Positions 35,801-46,859 of a DNA stretch of 64,000 bases are shown piece by piece (position 1 is the stretch's first letter; every line of letters starts with the position of its first letter). Source of the DNA: Liolophura sinensis (taxonomy: Eukaryota > Mollusca > Polyplacophora > Chitonida > Chitonidae); contig NC_088302.1 in assembly GCF_032854445.1 (NCBI RefSeq), positions 25,941,080 to 26,005,079 of the forward strand, written 5' to 3'. The translations under genes were made by a program, and so were the position numbers. The notes beneath the pieces were generated by a model that searched no databases, was not told the origin of the DNA, and saw nothing but the letters and a program-made list of their open reading frames with translations.

Positions 35801-38800
35801 AGAGCGTTGATGTCATCTCACCTTATCTATTTACTCTCTTGTAATTTAGCATTAATCGAAGTGACACGTTAAGATCTGATCGAAAGGTTCAGCTCGATAT
35901 GATTTTTACCTCACAGGTTGAGGTAGGGGATCCACAGTGCCTTAAACACTGAGCCTAATGACGTCCGCGCTGATTAACCGATCGCTCCCGGAGTACACTT
36001 TATCAGTGTTAAATAAGAGTAGAAGCTATAACCACTTTTCAACCTCCTCATATTTGGCACGCTGGGATTTCTCCTTGCTCCTTAGCTTTAATTATTTACC
36101 ATTATATTTTTATGTGTCAAAGAAGCTACCCAGATATGTGTCCGTTTATTTAAAATAGTTATACCTAATGCACAATTTACAGCATTTGGCGGCACGTGCG
36201 GAGTAATCGTATAAAGTCTGATCCATTTGCATTAATCTTCTATAAGATAAGTAAAGAACATACGGTGCAGAATGAGAATATATGCAAATGTCCTTGATGC
36301 TTCTATAATCAATCAGATTATCTCTTCTTTCTCCAAAATCTCGGATCTGGGGGGAGATAACCGAGTGTGATCATGGTTTCTTATACTATATCACCCTATA
36401 CATGCTCATATGGTATCTTCGGTCTGCTGACTCTCTTAATTGCTGAGTCATCGTAATGTTGTGAGCAGATATATCTGGCATCCAGGTCCATTTTTCTGGT
36501 CTCGTTACGGTTTCCGTTAGGATTGTCAAATTTTGGTTTTACCAATCAACAACTTAAGAAAATATCCGTACATAGTCTAAAACACTTTTACATATATTTT
36601 GTTGTATTCAGTGTCTCAACAGATTGGTTGGGAGACGAGAGAAGTTTTACCGGCCGGAAAACACTCGTTCCCTTTTCAATACCGCCTGCCCAGCAACGTG
36701 CCATGTTCATTTGAGGGTATAGACGGGTGGGTGCGATACCGCATGCAGGGGCTGGTCATCCGACCAGATGGAGAGCACTTATGTACAGAAAACTTGTTCA
36801 CAGTTCTGCGGGAGCTCGATCTTCGCAAGGAATCGCTCAGAGAGGTATGTGTCACCCACTCCACACTTGTACCTTGTCACCCACTCACACTGATCCACAA
36901 ATGACATTCAGAAAGCACCACAGGGTTATGCCATTTTTGAATATGTAAATGGGCAAGATTTCTCGCCATCGGGTATCTTCGCACCAAAATTATGAACTGG
37001 ACAAAATTGACACACTGAAATCAGTGGCTATCTCCATTTACTAATGTAAGATTTCACCACATCACAAGCTAGAGACCACTCTGCATTCAACATTAAAGAC
37101 AACTATTTTGTTTTTTCGATCTTCTTTATCATTTCCCACTACCTGTATCTCAGATTGGCAAAATTGTCGTCGTTGGAATGTCAATACCGCAAGTGGATTG
37201 TACGCTGTTGTTTCAATGTTTTGACGACACCTTTCTGTTCATCGCTGACCAGATGCTTGAAGACCATGCCGAGAGAACTGTGAGAGGAGCATGTTGCCGG
37301 CCTGGAAGGATTTCCTGTTCGGTGTCTCTGCCTAAGCGTTTTTATGTCCCAGGAGAAGCTTTGTGTGTCACTGCTAATGTGGACAATGTGTCCGTGAAGC
37401 GATGCGGACAGTGTTCCTTACAAATCAAACAGGTACATGCAGGGTGCTTATCCCCCAATTACCATGCAAATCAAACAGATATATGTATAATTTCTAACAT
37501 GTCCAACATGTCTAGCAGATAAAACAGTTACACCTAAGTGTTTTGGTATAACTAGAGAGCAGAAGTTGAACACACATTTGCCATAACTGTAAGATACACG
37601 TATAGTTTTCCGCATAGCAATGCGTGTTAAACAGACTCACGTATCGCTTTATGCGTACTTACAAAACAAGACGCACCTGCACATCCAACAGATACATGGG
37701 TACATATCGATTTTGCAGGGTTGTATTATATATTTTTGTCGTAAATATAATAATAATAATTGATCAACTACTGTACATTGCCGCCAATTATGGCTCAACC
37801 TACTTAAAATGTATTTACGCTAGTATTGTATTGCATTATAGTTGGTGACGTACGGAGGAGTTCATCGATACACCGTTACTATGGCAACATCCAAGTTAGC
37901 GGACACAATCCGACCAGGACTGTGCCGGAAGTGGAAAGACGACAGTTTAGTCGTTCCGCCATCTTGTCCAAGCGTTGTGGACACGAATCAGCTTATCACA
38001 ATAGCATATTGTGTCTCGGTGAGAATTGATGAATTCATCGTTATCTGATTTTGCAGCTATATGTGTCGTTCCTGGACTCGGACCTTTACACACCAAAATG
38101 CTTATTCTCGTCACAATATCTAATTGTTTAAATGTGCGAATGTTTTTGAACAGTTGGAAGTGTCGTTCCCAGACCCTAGTAGCATTTCTCGTCACATCAT
38201 CTGACTTTAAATGTGTTTGTATTTTGGCAGTTAGAAGTGTCGTTTCCAGACTCGGATCTTTACGCCGCAGTGCCTATTCTTGTCACGTCAGTTCCCGATT
38301 ATAGCCTAGGATTCGCCTCCTGGACTTACGAACGTGAGTCGTGAAACATCATCAGCCATTTGGGATAGCAATTATAACTATGTGCAAGATTCTCTGGTAT
38401 ATACCTGTGGTTGAAGATAAACTTATGTTTATACAGTGCGTATAACAATCTAAAGGCTGAATCATTCATATATACCCGTATATGCTTATTTAAAACATAT
38501 AACACTGAGCCGTAAACGCAACAGTTTAAAATGAAACAAATTACCAAAACTCAACAAATACTGGCCTTCCTAACATTTTTCCCCCGCACTTTTAATTTGA
38601 CCACATTTAGAGTATTGTAAGGAGTACGCTTCACTAACTTTTTAAAAGTAGCACTGAGCAATGAAGGCCACTTTATTTTCTATGTCTCCGAGACGTCTCC
38701 TCTCTTTACCAGCACTTCTCACTTCATGTAGTTTTGAAAACATTATCTAGAAAGACACATTGAAGAGTACACTATATACGTTATTGTTTAAACATTTCGC

Positions 38801-39127
38801 TGTATTAAGTTTTTTCTTTATTTGTTTTTTGCTTTTTTATATATAGTGTCGGGTCCATGTTTACCAGAGTGCAGGCAATCATGTTCAGAACCTTCAAAGA
38901 AGCACGTTACCGCCAATGGAACTGGAAATGGACAAGGGAAATTTTGTCCGAAGTATAAAGCATACCGCTTGGAACGTGAAAAGAGCATGGTAGTGAATTT
39001 AGTACAAAGTCCCGGTGTTGTCCGCAGAGAAAGTTTTACCGCCAGAGGGCGAGAGAACCCCGTAGATAATTCTGACGAATGCGCTATTTTAATTGGACGA
39101 AGTGATCACGCCGAATCTCGCGCGTGA
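29753..39127 (+). CDS. ARRDC: alpha-arrestin (arrestin domain-containing protein)
   Basis: Six exons (29753-29887, 36612-36844, 37253-37432, 37842-38018, 38231-38333, 38847-39127) join without a frame break into about 369 residues. The arrestin N domain shows VEVRFHGTARASWRE, EIYFDDRFCLWGK, LPAGKHSFPFQYRLPS and SFEGIDGWVRYRMQG. The C domain shows ISCSVSLPKRFYVPGEAL, the LVVPPSCPS strand and LEVSFPDSDLYAAVPILV. Alpha-arrestins are cytosolic adaptors that recruit NEDD4-type ubiquitin ligases to membrane cargo, usually through PPxY motifs in the tail. The tail exon here (CLPECRQSCSEPSK to HAESRA) has no PPxY. The exon coding for the first strands and the start codon was not found. A possible polyadenylation signal lies at 39975. 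The family call is secure; the subtype is not. Confidence 0.93.
30050..30265 (+). mobile_element. SINE-like element, second family
   Basis: Contains gtgactgggtggggtgtca, cggtggcggcagcac, cattcgactgaaacacggt and gagtacgacgtaaaacatc. A more complete copy of the family seen at 1084. Confidence 0.75.
31267..31675 (+). repeat. segmental duplication copy A, interrupted by a SINE
   Basis: 31267-31307 (gattatgatttaaaccaac and on) continues after the SINE at 31593-31675 (tgtccaggaact, attggcactgaattcaac, catgatcggtcagttgttc). The same order occurs uninterrupted at 32508-32642. Confidence 0.8.
31308..31581 (+). mobile_element. tRNA-SINE family 1, full length, TSD, poly-A
   Basis: Complete head, body and a poly-A tail of about 23. 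It is flanked by the 11-bp duplication aactttttccg at 31297-31307 and 31582-31592. The perfect TSD and long pure tail indicate a recent insertion. Confidence 0.95.
32508..32642 (+). repeat. segmental duplication copy B, SINE-free
   Basis: Reads ggattatgatttaaaccaac, then gttcaggaacttgcg, gattggcattaactttaac and catgaacggtcaattgttc. It is diverged from copy A but collinear, and lacks the SINE. Confidence 0.8.
32655..33300. repeat. 21-bp tandem array (cattaacgccac...)
   Basis: The core at 32933-33300 has about 17 units of cattaacgccactattcc plus gtc, with units ending ttccg or ttctg. A detached block of about 4 units lies at 32655-32735. Frames on both strands are open across it (INATLPS on +, NGRNSGV on -) because the 21-bp unit lacks stops, so no gene is called. 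Confidence 0.92.
33301..33500. repeat. degenerate repeats flanking the 21-bp array
   Basis: Blocks of 'cactattctctcatagggcc' and variants recur at irregular spacing of 20-35 bp, like an older array edge. A few similar 'ccactattct' pieces continue to about 33700. Confidence 0.6.
34884..35122 (-). mobile_element. tRNA-SINE family 1, near full length, inverted
   Basis: Complement of tail, body and most of the head (gaactcactgcaaccgcat, cattacgctgaacg). It is truncated inside the head before the A-box. Confidence 0.9.
36612..36844 (+). CDS. ARRDC: ARRDC exon, N-domain part 2
   Basis: Acceptor gttgtattcag, donor agag/gtatgt. It enters in phase 1 and leaves in phase 0, coding from VSQQIGWETREV to LRKESLRE. 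A second acceptor-like caacag 11 nt later would break the frame, so the first was chosen. Confidence 0.92.
37253..37432 (+). CDS. ARRDC: ARRDC exon, C-domain part 1
   Basis: Acceptor catcgctgaccag, donor acag/gtacat, phase 0 at both ends. Codes from MLEDHAERTVRG, including a CC pair and SVSLPKRFYVPGEAL, to CSLQIKQ. The methionine at its start is internal. Confidence 0.9.
37842..38018 (+). CDS. ARRDC: ARRDC exon, C-domain part 2
   Basis: Acceptor ttgcattatag, donor tcg/gtgaga, phase 0 at both ends. Codes from LVTYGGVHRYTV through KWKDDSLVVPPSCPSV to ITIAYCVS, the usual end of an arrestin beta-strand. Confidence 0.9.
38046..38230 (+). repeat. two tandem partial copies of the next ARRDC exon start
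   Basis: 38057-38153 and 38154-38230 each begin right after an acceptor (gattttgcag, tttttgaacag) with the same coding start as the exon at 38231 (LYVSFLDSDLY, LEVSFPDPSS). They then run into a copy of the 3' intron end (ctcgtcacaatatctaat, ctcgtcacatcatctgac) and meet stops. The repeated unit is the 3' end of the intron plus about 50 nt of exon. Confidence 0.88.
38231..38333 (+). CDS. ARRDC: ARRDC exon, C-domain part 3
   Basis: Acceptor attttggcag, donor gaac/gtgagt, phase 0 in and phase 1 out. Codes LEVSFPDSDLYAAVPILV to ASWTYE. It is the only one of three similar starts that continues to a usable donor. Confidence 0.9.
38847..39127 (+). CDS. ARRDC: ARRDC terminal exon
   Basis: Long T-rich tract and acceptor tatatatag. 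Enters in phase 1, giving LSGPCLPECRQSC and then a basic, Ser-rich tail to HAESRA and a TGA stop. No PPxY is present. Acceptor and phase fit are good, but tail sequence is poorly conserved in the family. Confidence 0.82.
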
Positions 39128-41140
39128 CGGAGTATCAGATATACTTTCGGCAAACCTGCTGCACATTCGCAGAGGATTCCTCATTCTCAGAGATACATTG
39201 AAACGTTTCAAGTGGTGGGTGCTAACGGAAACCAGCAAATGTAAGGAGCGTTAACCCGTCAGAGAAAAAGAAAAAACAACGAACATGCAAAAACGGATCA
39301 TGCAAAGATACTTTCATCAACACAGATTTTGGTTGTGTCACAAGTGTTAACCTGAATTCTTTCATGTGACAACGCTGTAAAGGAGATCACCTTAACTTGA
39401 GATCATTAAGCGAACATGCTTGTTTCTTTGCACAAACACACATGTTCAGTTGACTGAACTATCCTCCATGTTATTTACTCTGACATGTGGCTCACATCTA
39501 TTGTAACACAAGGTAAACTTGATCAATCAACGTCATGAGGATCTTCTACGGAGATAATTGTACTTACATACTTGCGCTTTTGTTGCCAGCGAGTGTTTTA
39601 TTTTGCGTATTGGCCATTTTCTCCGACAGCCGACGTGATAAGTGGTGTGTAAGACACTCATGTACGAGTGCACACGGGAGTTATACACCACTTGTCACTC
39701 GTTGTTCGCACCTTTGAGACTTAAATTTCGGGTACTGCCAAAGGTAGAAGTAGTAGAGACAGAGAGAGCCTAAGTTATTAGCGTCTATCACAGAACAAGA
39801 AAGACTATTCCTTCTCCTTTCATACAGAACAGGTATAGCGTTTCCCGCTTCATAGGCTCTGGAAATTTGCATATACCTCTACAGCATACAGGACATAGAA
39901 TCAACGTATTTAAGTGTTTGTAGATTTATATTCTATCATATCTTTATGAAAAGCTCACAAAAATCGTTACAAAAAATAAACGTACCCAATATACATGACT
40001 TAATTATGTGCTAAGAATGAATGAGTGCTAAAATATAGCATGGGCAAACGTGCAAATTTCTTTCTGTTTCTGGCATGTATAAATTACCGCGTAGAACAGT
40101 CTTGCATGCATCTAGGGCACCACATTTGACGTTGCTGGAAAATGCCCCTGAGCTTAGAACATTTTATTAGCATCAAAAGTAATTAATTGGTCCACAAAAG
40201 TCCAGAATGTTCTTCTAGGGATACACAAGGCTTATATTTTGTCTTAGTCTGGGTCTGTAGGTGAACAGTTTAAAAACAGTTTCTGTGTTTTCTACCCAAT
40301 ATCGTTGTTTTACAAGAAAACAAGATAGAATGTTTAGGGATTTGGTAGGGTTGTAGTCTTGATTCTATATGTTGTGTATATCACATGTTCTTTGAGGGTC
40401 ATATTAATGTGTTGTTTGTTATACTTTGTAAAAAAGACACAAAAGTAAAGTGAAATCCAGATAACTTAATCACAATTTCACTTTCACTTTCACTCATATA
40501 AAGTGAAAATGGTCCGATGTAAACTGATAACTTCGAAGTTCGTGTTTTTCTCCTGGACTTCTAGCCGACGTGAATAGTGCTAATTTATTTAGATTGCACA
40601 AATGTTGGTTTTGAATTTGGTGTCGCCTTGCATGCATCATTCCTTCTGGCTAAAACAAACAAAAAAGAAACCGAGATTATTTCCCAGGCCAATGCATGTC
40701 CTAAGAACTGTCGTTCGAAACTGGATAATACGCAAAATAAAGCAAGAGCGTCATTAAGTAAGTTATTTCCATTAGCGAAAGGAGTTTGATCAGCCTCCGG
40801 TCTATTACGTAACCAAGTTATAACAGTGATCGAACAGCTCTAGCGCAGGCGATAACCCTTGCGTATTGCGAGGCATTCAGCCGTCAGAAACATCCATTGC
40901 TAAGAAATATTTAGTCAAAAATGTTCCAAATGGAATAGTTTTTCCTAAATTTGGTTTCTAAGAAACACTCAACTCTACTGATGCTGTGTCATAGCATAAG
41001 CATCCATAGAGAGAAAAGGGCACACTTCGTTAAGCAAATTGTGTGAATGAGGGGGACTAAAATCCTCAGCATATTCACCGATTTGATTACACTTGGTTAC
41101 ATACTTAAATATGCGATGTTTTATGGTCATAGTCTTTAGG
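39128..41140. other. ARRDC 3' side and intergenic
   Basis: AATAAA at 39975 is a possible polyadenylation signal about 850 nt after the stop. Otherwise only short frames. The 70-codon frame at 40577 shows no family resemblance and is not called. Confidence 0.4.
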
Positions 41141-41144
41141 CCAA

Positions 41145-41350
41145 GCCCATCTAACTGACCCAGCAATCGTTTTACTTCTAAGTCGAAGACAAACCCAATG
41201 TCTATATCTACATGTAGAAAAAACCACACCATTTGTATAGAGAAAACACAAGGTACTTGATACAGTCTGCTTTAAAATATACAGTTGAACACTGACCAGC
41301 ATCAATAAGGTGCCAAAAGAGGCGGAATTCGGCAAGGCATCGGCAGGTGT
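41145..41350 (+). mobile_element. dispersed repeat shared with 12.06-12.27 kb
   Basis: Parallel blocks: ctgacccagcaatcg versus ctgacccagcaacgg, agacaaacccaatgtct versus cgacaaacccaatgctt, catttgtatagagaaaaca versus catttgtatatagaaaaca, and aacactgaccagcatcaa versus aacattgaccaacaaaag. Both sit in the same order. This is part of the composite family described at 11220. Confidence 0.75.
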
Positions 41351-42129
41351 TCTATGTTCTATTTCACCTATCAGTAACCTTATGTTCGCTGAGTACATTG
41401 TAATAGCATCGTTCTGTATCTTATTTCGGAAAGAGTTACTGTAGATATTATTTTTTGTCATATGCAGCATTTTTGTGAATATTCACACGTGCACTGCTTG
41501 GAATGATTGTGATTTATTTGTTACTTGACAGAAGCTCTCTACACAAATACAACCGTATCTTTTCAGATCAGGGTATGAACCTAACAATGTCCCGCCAGGT
41601 ATGTAATATGTGTGGAAAAATGGACAATAATTCATAGTGCTGTGATGTATTTATTCAAGAACCATGGGGCTGGTAAAAAACACTAAAAATGTTTAATACA
41701 TAAAAGGAAGTACTTTGTAATCATGTTTACATTTCATGATCTGACGTGCACAGAAAATGCTCTAAAAATATTGTCATATCCAGAACACTGACTAGGTTGA
41801 CCAGCAAGTAATCATATCTGTATTTCACTTTTTCCAGTAAGTCAGTCATGGATTTTATAGTCATGTTACGTTGACCTGTCTGTCATATCTGTCTCACGTG
41901 TTAAGTGTATCATGTGTTAAATACTTAGATATCATATTTTCTTCGTTATACGTGTGGCAACTTATATGTTGATATTTATTTCAGTTCCTAAATAATCGAT
42001 TATTTCCGTTAGTTACCAGACTGGATACGTAGTACAGGAAGGGGAAAATTGCATTAATAGATATTGGTATCGGTATTAGATAACCTATGGACAATCGAAG
42101 ATCATAAAAGTAATATACAAAAGACGTTA

Positions 42130-42320
42130 TACTCGGCCAGTTGGTTAGACCATTACATCAACAACAGAGCGCTTTTTGACAAATCATTGTGATATGCGTC
42201 TTGTACATGTTCACACCCTGACCACTGTGTTGGCAAAGAACACAACATCAGCTTCACCTCACAGTGCTTGCAGCACGACAGTTGACGATTCGAGCCCTTT
42301 ATCGTACTTCTTTAACAATC
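42130..42320 (+). mobile_element. possible tRNA-like SINE remnant
   Basis: An A-box-like cggccagttggttagacc and, about 150 bp on, a B-box-like gacgattcgagccc. The spacing is far larger than in a tRNA, so this is weak. Confidence 0.3.
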
Positions 42321-42518
42321 ACCTGAACCTCGTCATTTGTTTGTGTTCACATGACGTATGTCTGCAATATTTTTGATGTTAAAATAATATGAAACATTAA
42401 ACAGTCATTTTCAGTACGGATTGGGACTGATTGGTTGTTTTTTCTTTTTGTTTTGAAACATATGCTTTTGTAATGACATTTTGATGATGTGTATTCGTGA
42501 AAGCCTTCAGACAAATAT

Positions 42519-42782
42519 TTACTTATTTATTTGATTGGCATTTTACGCCGTACTCAAGAATATTTCACTTTTACGACGGCGGCCGGCAATATGGTGGGTG
42601 GAAACCGGGCATAGCCCGGGGGAAACCCACGACCATCCGCAGGTTGCTGACAGACCGTCCCACGTACGACCGGAGAGGAAGCCAGCATGAGCTGGACTTG
42701 AACTCACAGCGATCGCATTGGTAAGAGACTCCTTGGTCATTACGCTGCGCTAGCGCGCTAACCAACTGAGCCACGGAGGCCC
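42519..42782 (-). mobile_element. tRNA-SINE family 1, full length, inverted, TSD
   Basis: Complete element from tail complement (acttatttatttgattgg) to head (ccaactgagccacggaggcc). The near-perfect 13-bp duplication cttcagacaaata / cttcaaacaaata is at 42505 and 42783. A scrap of the other family tail (gacgctaaaccccaagc) follows at 42800. Confidence 0.93.
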
Positions 42783-42839
42783 CTTCAAACAAATACTGTT
42801 CGACGCTAAACCCCAAGCATTCATTCATCCAGACAAATA

Positions 42840-44355
42840 CTTCCTTTCTAGTTTGATTAACTGCTTGAAGCCGTATTTCCCGGGCAAAATAATAAGTGTT
42901 GTGTAGAAGGTTGCAGGTAAAGATTACCCTCGTATTTACAACAGCCCTTGTAAGAACTGCTTTGATGACGAACCTCCCCATATTTAACCCAAGTGCGATG
43001 TGTATGCAATGTTGGTGGAATACCGCATATTACTACTAAACTTCATGTCAGATCACATAATTGGACCAAGTCGTGGGCACTGCACTGAAATTCGGCATGC
43101 ACGAAAGTTTAAGAAGGGATTCCGCTTAACTCAACTGGTCGTACGCAGTTGATCCCTATCGCCTGATGGCCATGCCATTTTGCATCGAACCGACTAACTG
43201 AGTACTTAGATTACAACTGTAAACGATTGGGTGAATTAGATATGTATTGACAAATGACCGTAAGAGAATGACGAGAAACAGCTTATTCTGATGTAATATT
43301 TAGACAGAAGTAGTGTCTTTGATCTTGACGGTATTTGATCATCCCCATTTAAATAATCAGAGAATGTGGCACAACGTAAATTACATGTGATATTCTTGTT
43401 CCCGTTCAAGTGTGATACCTGCCTGATTTTCACATTTAACATCAAAGCAGTTCTTACATGGGATGTTGTAAATACTGGGGTTATATTTACGTGCAACGTT
43501 AGACGTCACTACTTACGGCAGTTCATTCATGCTTCGTTGAATGAGGCTAGCCAGATATGGAAGAGACGTTTTTCAGCCCGAGTGTTGTAGTGGTATTAGC
43601 AATTGGCTACCGTCTGATGGAAATTCGAGTCTAGAGCATTTCACAACAAGATAAGTAAATCATCTAAAAAGAAAAGTAAATTGCGAAGCAATGTCATAAT
43701 TGTCACACGTGACTGAAACTAGAATTATAAACGTCTTATTTGCATTGTTTTTCTTTGTATACAAATTTTAATCTCCCCGTTCAATTTTAACCAATGTAAA
43801 AGAACGTGATCTTGGGGGAAAAATGACGTCAGAATGCACATGGAAATGAACACGTAAATATAACCCCAGTCTTTATAACTCCTCTTACATGTACATGTAC
43901 TAAGTCATGGCTTATCTGCTCTTAATATATGTAACTAGTTACATTACACTTCAAGTGTATTCCATTGACTGAAAGCGTGGGAACGATATTAATACGCGTG
44001 GCGTAGGTATGTTACAAAATTGGTAGCACTTTTTTTTTTCACTACCGAGTTGTAGAAATGGCGACCGGTTTGTGTGTTGGCTACAAACGTCAGAACTGAC
44101 GATAGAAGAAAGGCAGAGATAACTAATATATTTGAAGAGCTGTGCAAAAAGTATTTCACGGTCAGCATTGACGGCTTTTGACGTTCAAGTTGACTTACCT
44201 CTACACCGGCTCCAGATCATACCGTCTACAGCAAATGTGTCACCCGCCGAAAGTTCACAGACCACAGCTTTGCCGCAGGCGACAGGTCAGCATCAGCGAC
44301 AGTCAAATAATGAGCCGTTTCTCTCACCTGCTGGTCCCTTCGATCCCGCAGAAGG
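42840..44355. other. intergenic, nothing recognised
   Basis: Short frames only. A stretch from about 44130 (75-codon frame, Ser/Pro-rich) just precedes the recombinase remnant and might be part of it, but I see no diagnostic motif. Confidence 0.35.
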
Positions 44356-44359
44356 TTAG

Positions 44360-45391
44360 GACATACAGGATTTCATAACATTCCAGTTTAACAGATGCAC
44401 ATTAAGCAAAATGCACGATGATTTAAGAATACTCGGAAAACATTTCCTGCAGCCAGATGTAAGTGAAAGTGGAAATATTCATGAGATACCACCTCTGGCA
44501 AAATTCTTCAGAAGTGTTTGGATATCTGATGGATTATCTTCGTTGTATGTTGTCAACTTTTGGGAGTCAGCATAAACTTCAAACTAAGTCTATAGTTTAG
44601 TATCAAGTCCACATTGTGCACATATGCGAGAAGTGTTTAAATCCAAAGAGAACATCTAAAACGTTAAAGGGTATCTCCTGAACAGAGCAGGCCCGGTCTG
44701 AATATTCAAAGTGTATGCAGCCCAAGGCCAGTAGGATTATTGCCATGTAAATGTTCCGTGCTACAATGCCACGGCTGCCGCCAACACAAAACATCCATCA
44801 TCAGGGACCAACGAAACGTGGTTTATGCAACAACCCATCGGTGTGAATAGACTGTCCACAATGATGAAGAAAATGATAAATTCCACAGTCATCCACACTG
44901 ACAAAAAACTTTTTCACAGGGCCGGAAAACATCTTTTTCAGAAAATTATTCACACCGAAATCACTGCCAATCACATCATGCAGATATCCCGCCGCAAGAA
45001 CATTCAATCCATCAACAATTACAAGCACATAAATACTGCTCTGCATAGAAGAATTTATGAGCTCCTCAATTCTACTGTTTCTACAAGAACTGCGCATGGA
45101 ACACGCTCCAATGTCTCATTTGAAATAACGCATGCTGCAATAACATCGCACTGTTCTCATCCGAAAATTGCCGCAACTTCAACTTCATGGCCGCCAGTTT
45201 TCACTGAATCTAGCGCATCATTATGTTCCCAAAACAACACATCTGTGAGGAACAATGAAAAGTCGTCCGTAGTCAAAGGCTACGGTGTTTTGGCACTCTT
45301 TTCCGGAAACATATCAGGTGGACAGTTCCACATCCATGTTCACAGTGACGCTTGTATTACTGAAAATATGCCATCGATCACTCCTGCCTGA
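44360..45391 (+). pseudogene. Crypton/DUF3504-type tyrosine recombinase remnant
   Basis: The upstream piece at 44411-44574 gives MHDDLRILGKHFL and NIHEIPPLAKFFRSVW, resembling the N-terminal core of DUF3504/Crypton-like recombinases. The downstream frame at 44825-45391 gives MQQPIGVNRLSTMMK, then HRAGKHLFQKI, then ANHIMQISRRKNIQSINNYK. These are counterparts of the conserved HSxRK and SGHKNxxSxxxY boxes. Gly replaces the catalytic Arg of the first box and Arg-Arg replaces Gly-His of the second. The middle is interrupted by stops. Read as a dead copy of a tyrosine-recombinase transposon; the exact family is inferred from motif order. Confidence 0.68.
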
Positions 45392-46079
45392 CAAACGTAG
45401 AGATCTAAAGTGATAGGCATGACACCAATCACTCTTTGCAGATGACGTAGTTCATCGCCTGTTAGGGACAAAGTTAACAATTTTTGGCCTTTCTGACTTC
45501 AGTTTTTATTCGCAGACTTTTTTGTTTACAAGTTTGCCGTTTTACAGTATATATGTACATCATTTAAGCGAACTACATGTATTTCTTCAAAGTGTGTTCA
45601 TGTTGCCGTTGCCAGCAGTGCTCCGTCTGAGTCAAGCTGTCGTTTGTTTACAATTATAAAATGTGCTCGAGCTTGAACTTACAAACCCTTCGTTTTTTTC
45701 CCCTTTTTTAAGCAGTCTCAGTTATGTGATAAATAGAATCTTATGCTAGTGTTTAATTCATAACTCTCATATTAAACGACACTCGTGTGATTTTCTCTGT
45801 ATAAAAAAACACTCCACATATAATTCCACTCGTAAAACAACGCGGTACCAAGGATACACTCCCGTACACCCTGGCATAGGCCTATGGAAGGGTGCAAAAT
45901 GGTAGCGTTGGTTAATGGTACGAATTATGTTACCTATATGGCATAGAATAGTTGACACAGATTTTGTCGATTTTGTTCTTGTCTGAAATAACCTAGATCA
46001 AAACATCACCGAGGCGAAGGGATTTCCGACAAATGCGGAAAAAATGTATTTACCGGTACGAAGGAAGTTTTCTTAAAAA

Positions 46080-46200
46080 AAAGGTCAGTTTACTGTGACT
46101 GGGTGGGGCGTCCTGTCTGGTGTCACTTTACTGAGACTGTCTGGGGAGTACTGTTCAGTGTCAGTTTACTTTGACTGGGTCGTGCACACTCTGTTGTTTT
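46080..46200 (+). repeat. three degenerate copies of a ~40-bp block
   Basis: The block 'tttactgtgactgggtgggg' with 'cagtgtcag' or 'ggtgtcac' recurs three times. It matches the 5' block of the second SINE-like family at 30.07 kb (gtgactgggtggggtgtca). Confidence 0.6.
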
Positions 46201-46859
46201 TGACGTGCCTTTCCAGGCATCTGCCGGATTATGACAGAAATGTTATTGTTGACAGTTACGTTATACACCAAACAACCAATCACTAAGTTACGTTTGTGGC
46301 CTGCACCAGTGATCGACATTCAAAAGTGCACAGATACGCTGCAGAGGTAAGAAAATCCCTCCCATCTTATGTCCAGCCACCCTATACACTTTCCCCATTC
46401 CCATTACCTCAATTAACCTTACAATAAACAAAAATATAAAAACAGAATACAAAAGAATAATACAGTTTATAAATTTACTAGTTTAAGGCAGCGAGAATAC
46501 AGCTTTGGGTCATAGCATTTATCAGACTGCACAAATATATATGTACAAGGTGATATATGTACATGTACATAATACGTACAGAAAAACGAGAGGTGAGAAA
46601 AACTTAAAACAGTTTTGAATGAAAGTGAAGATAACATGGGTGCCACGTGAGGTAAATTATTTTAAGAAAGGTGCATGTATGACATGTGTAATACAAGTTC
46701 CGGTCCAGCTTCATGTGATAATTCTGCCCCTTTTGGATTTTCCAACTATCTATCACACATTTAGAAGACATTTATTTATCTTTGGGTGTTAGGATATCCG
46801 TGGGAGTTATCTCCCTTGTGCACCACATTTTCGTCTAGTGCTTCCTAAGACCTCAAACA

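Larger units (their letters stand above)
29888..36611 (+). other. 6.7-kb ARRDC intron, repeat-filled
   Basis: Holds an (ACTC)-type element at 30.05 kb, SINEs at 31.31 and 34.88 kb, a split segmental duplication (31.27 and 32.51 kb) and the 21-bp array at 32.65-33.3 kb. The rest (30.3-31.2, 33.7-34.8 and 35.2-36.6 kb) shows no supported feature. Confidence 0.8.

Noticed and set aside
40577-40789. 70-codon + frame
   Set aside because: No homology, no splice signals that fit a neighbour, ordinary length for chance.
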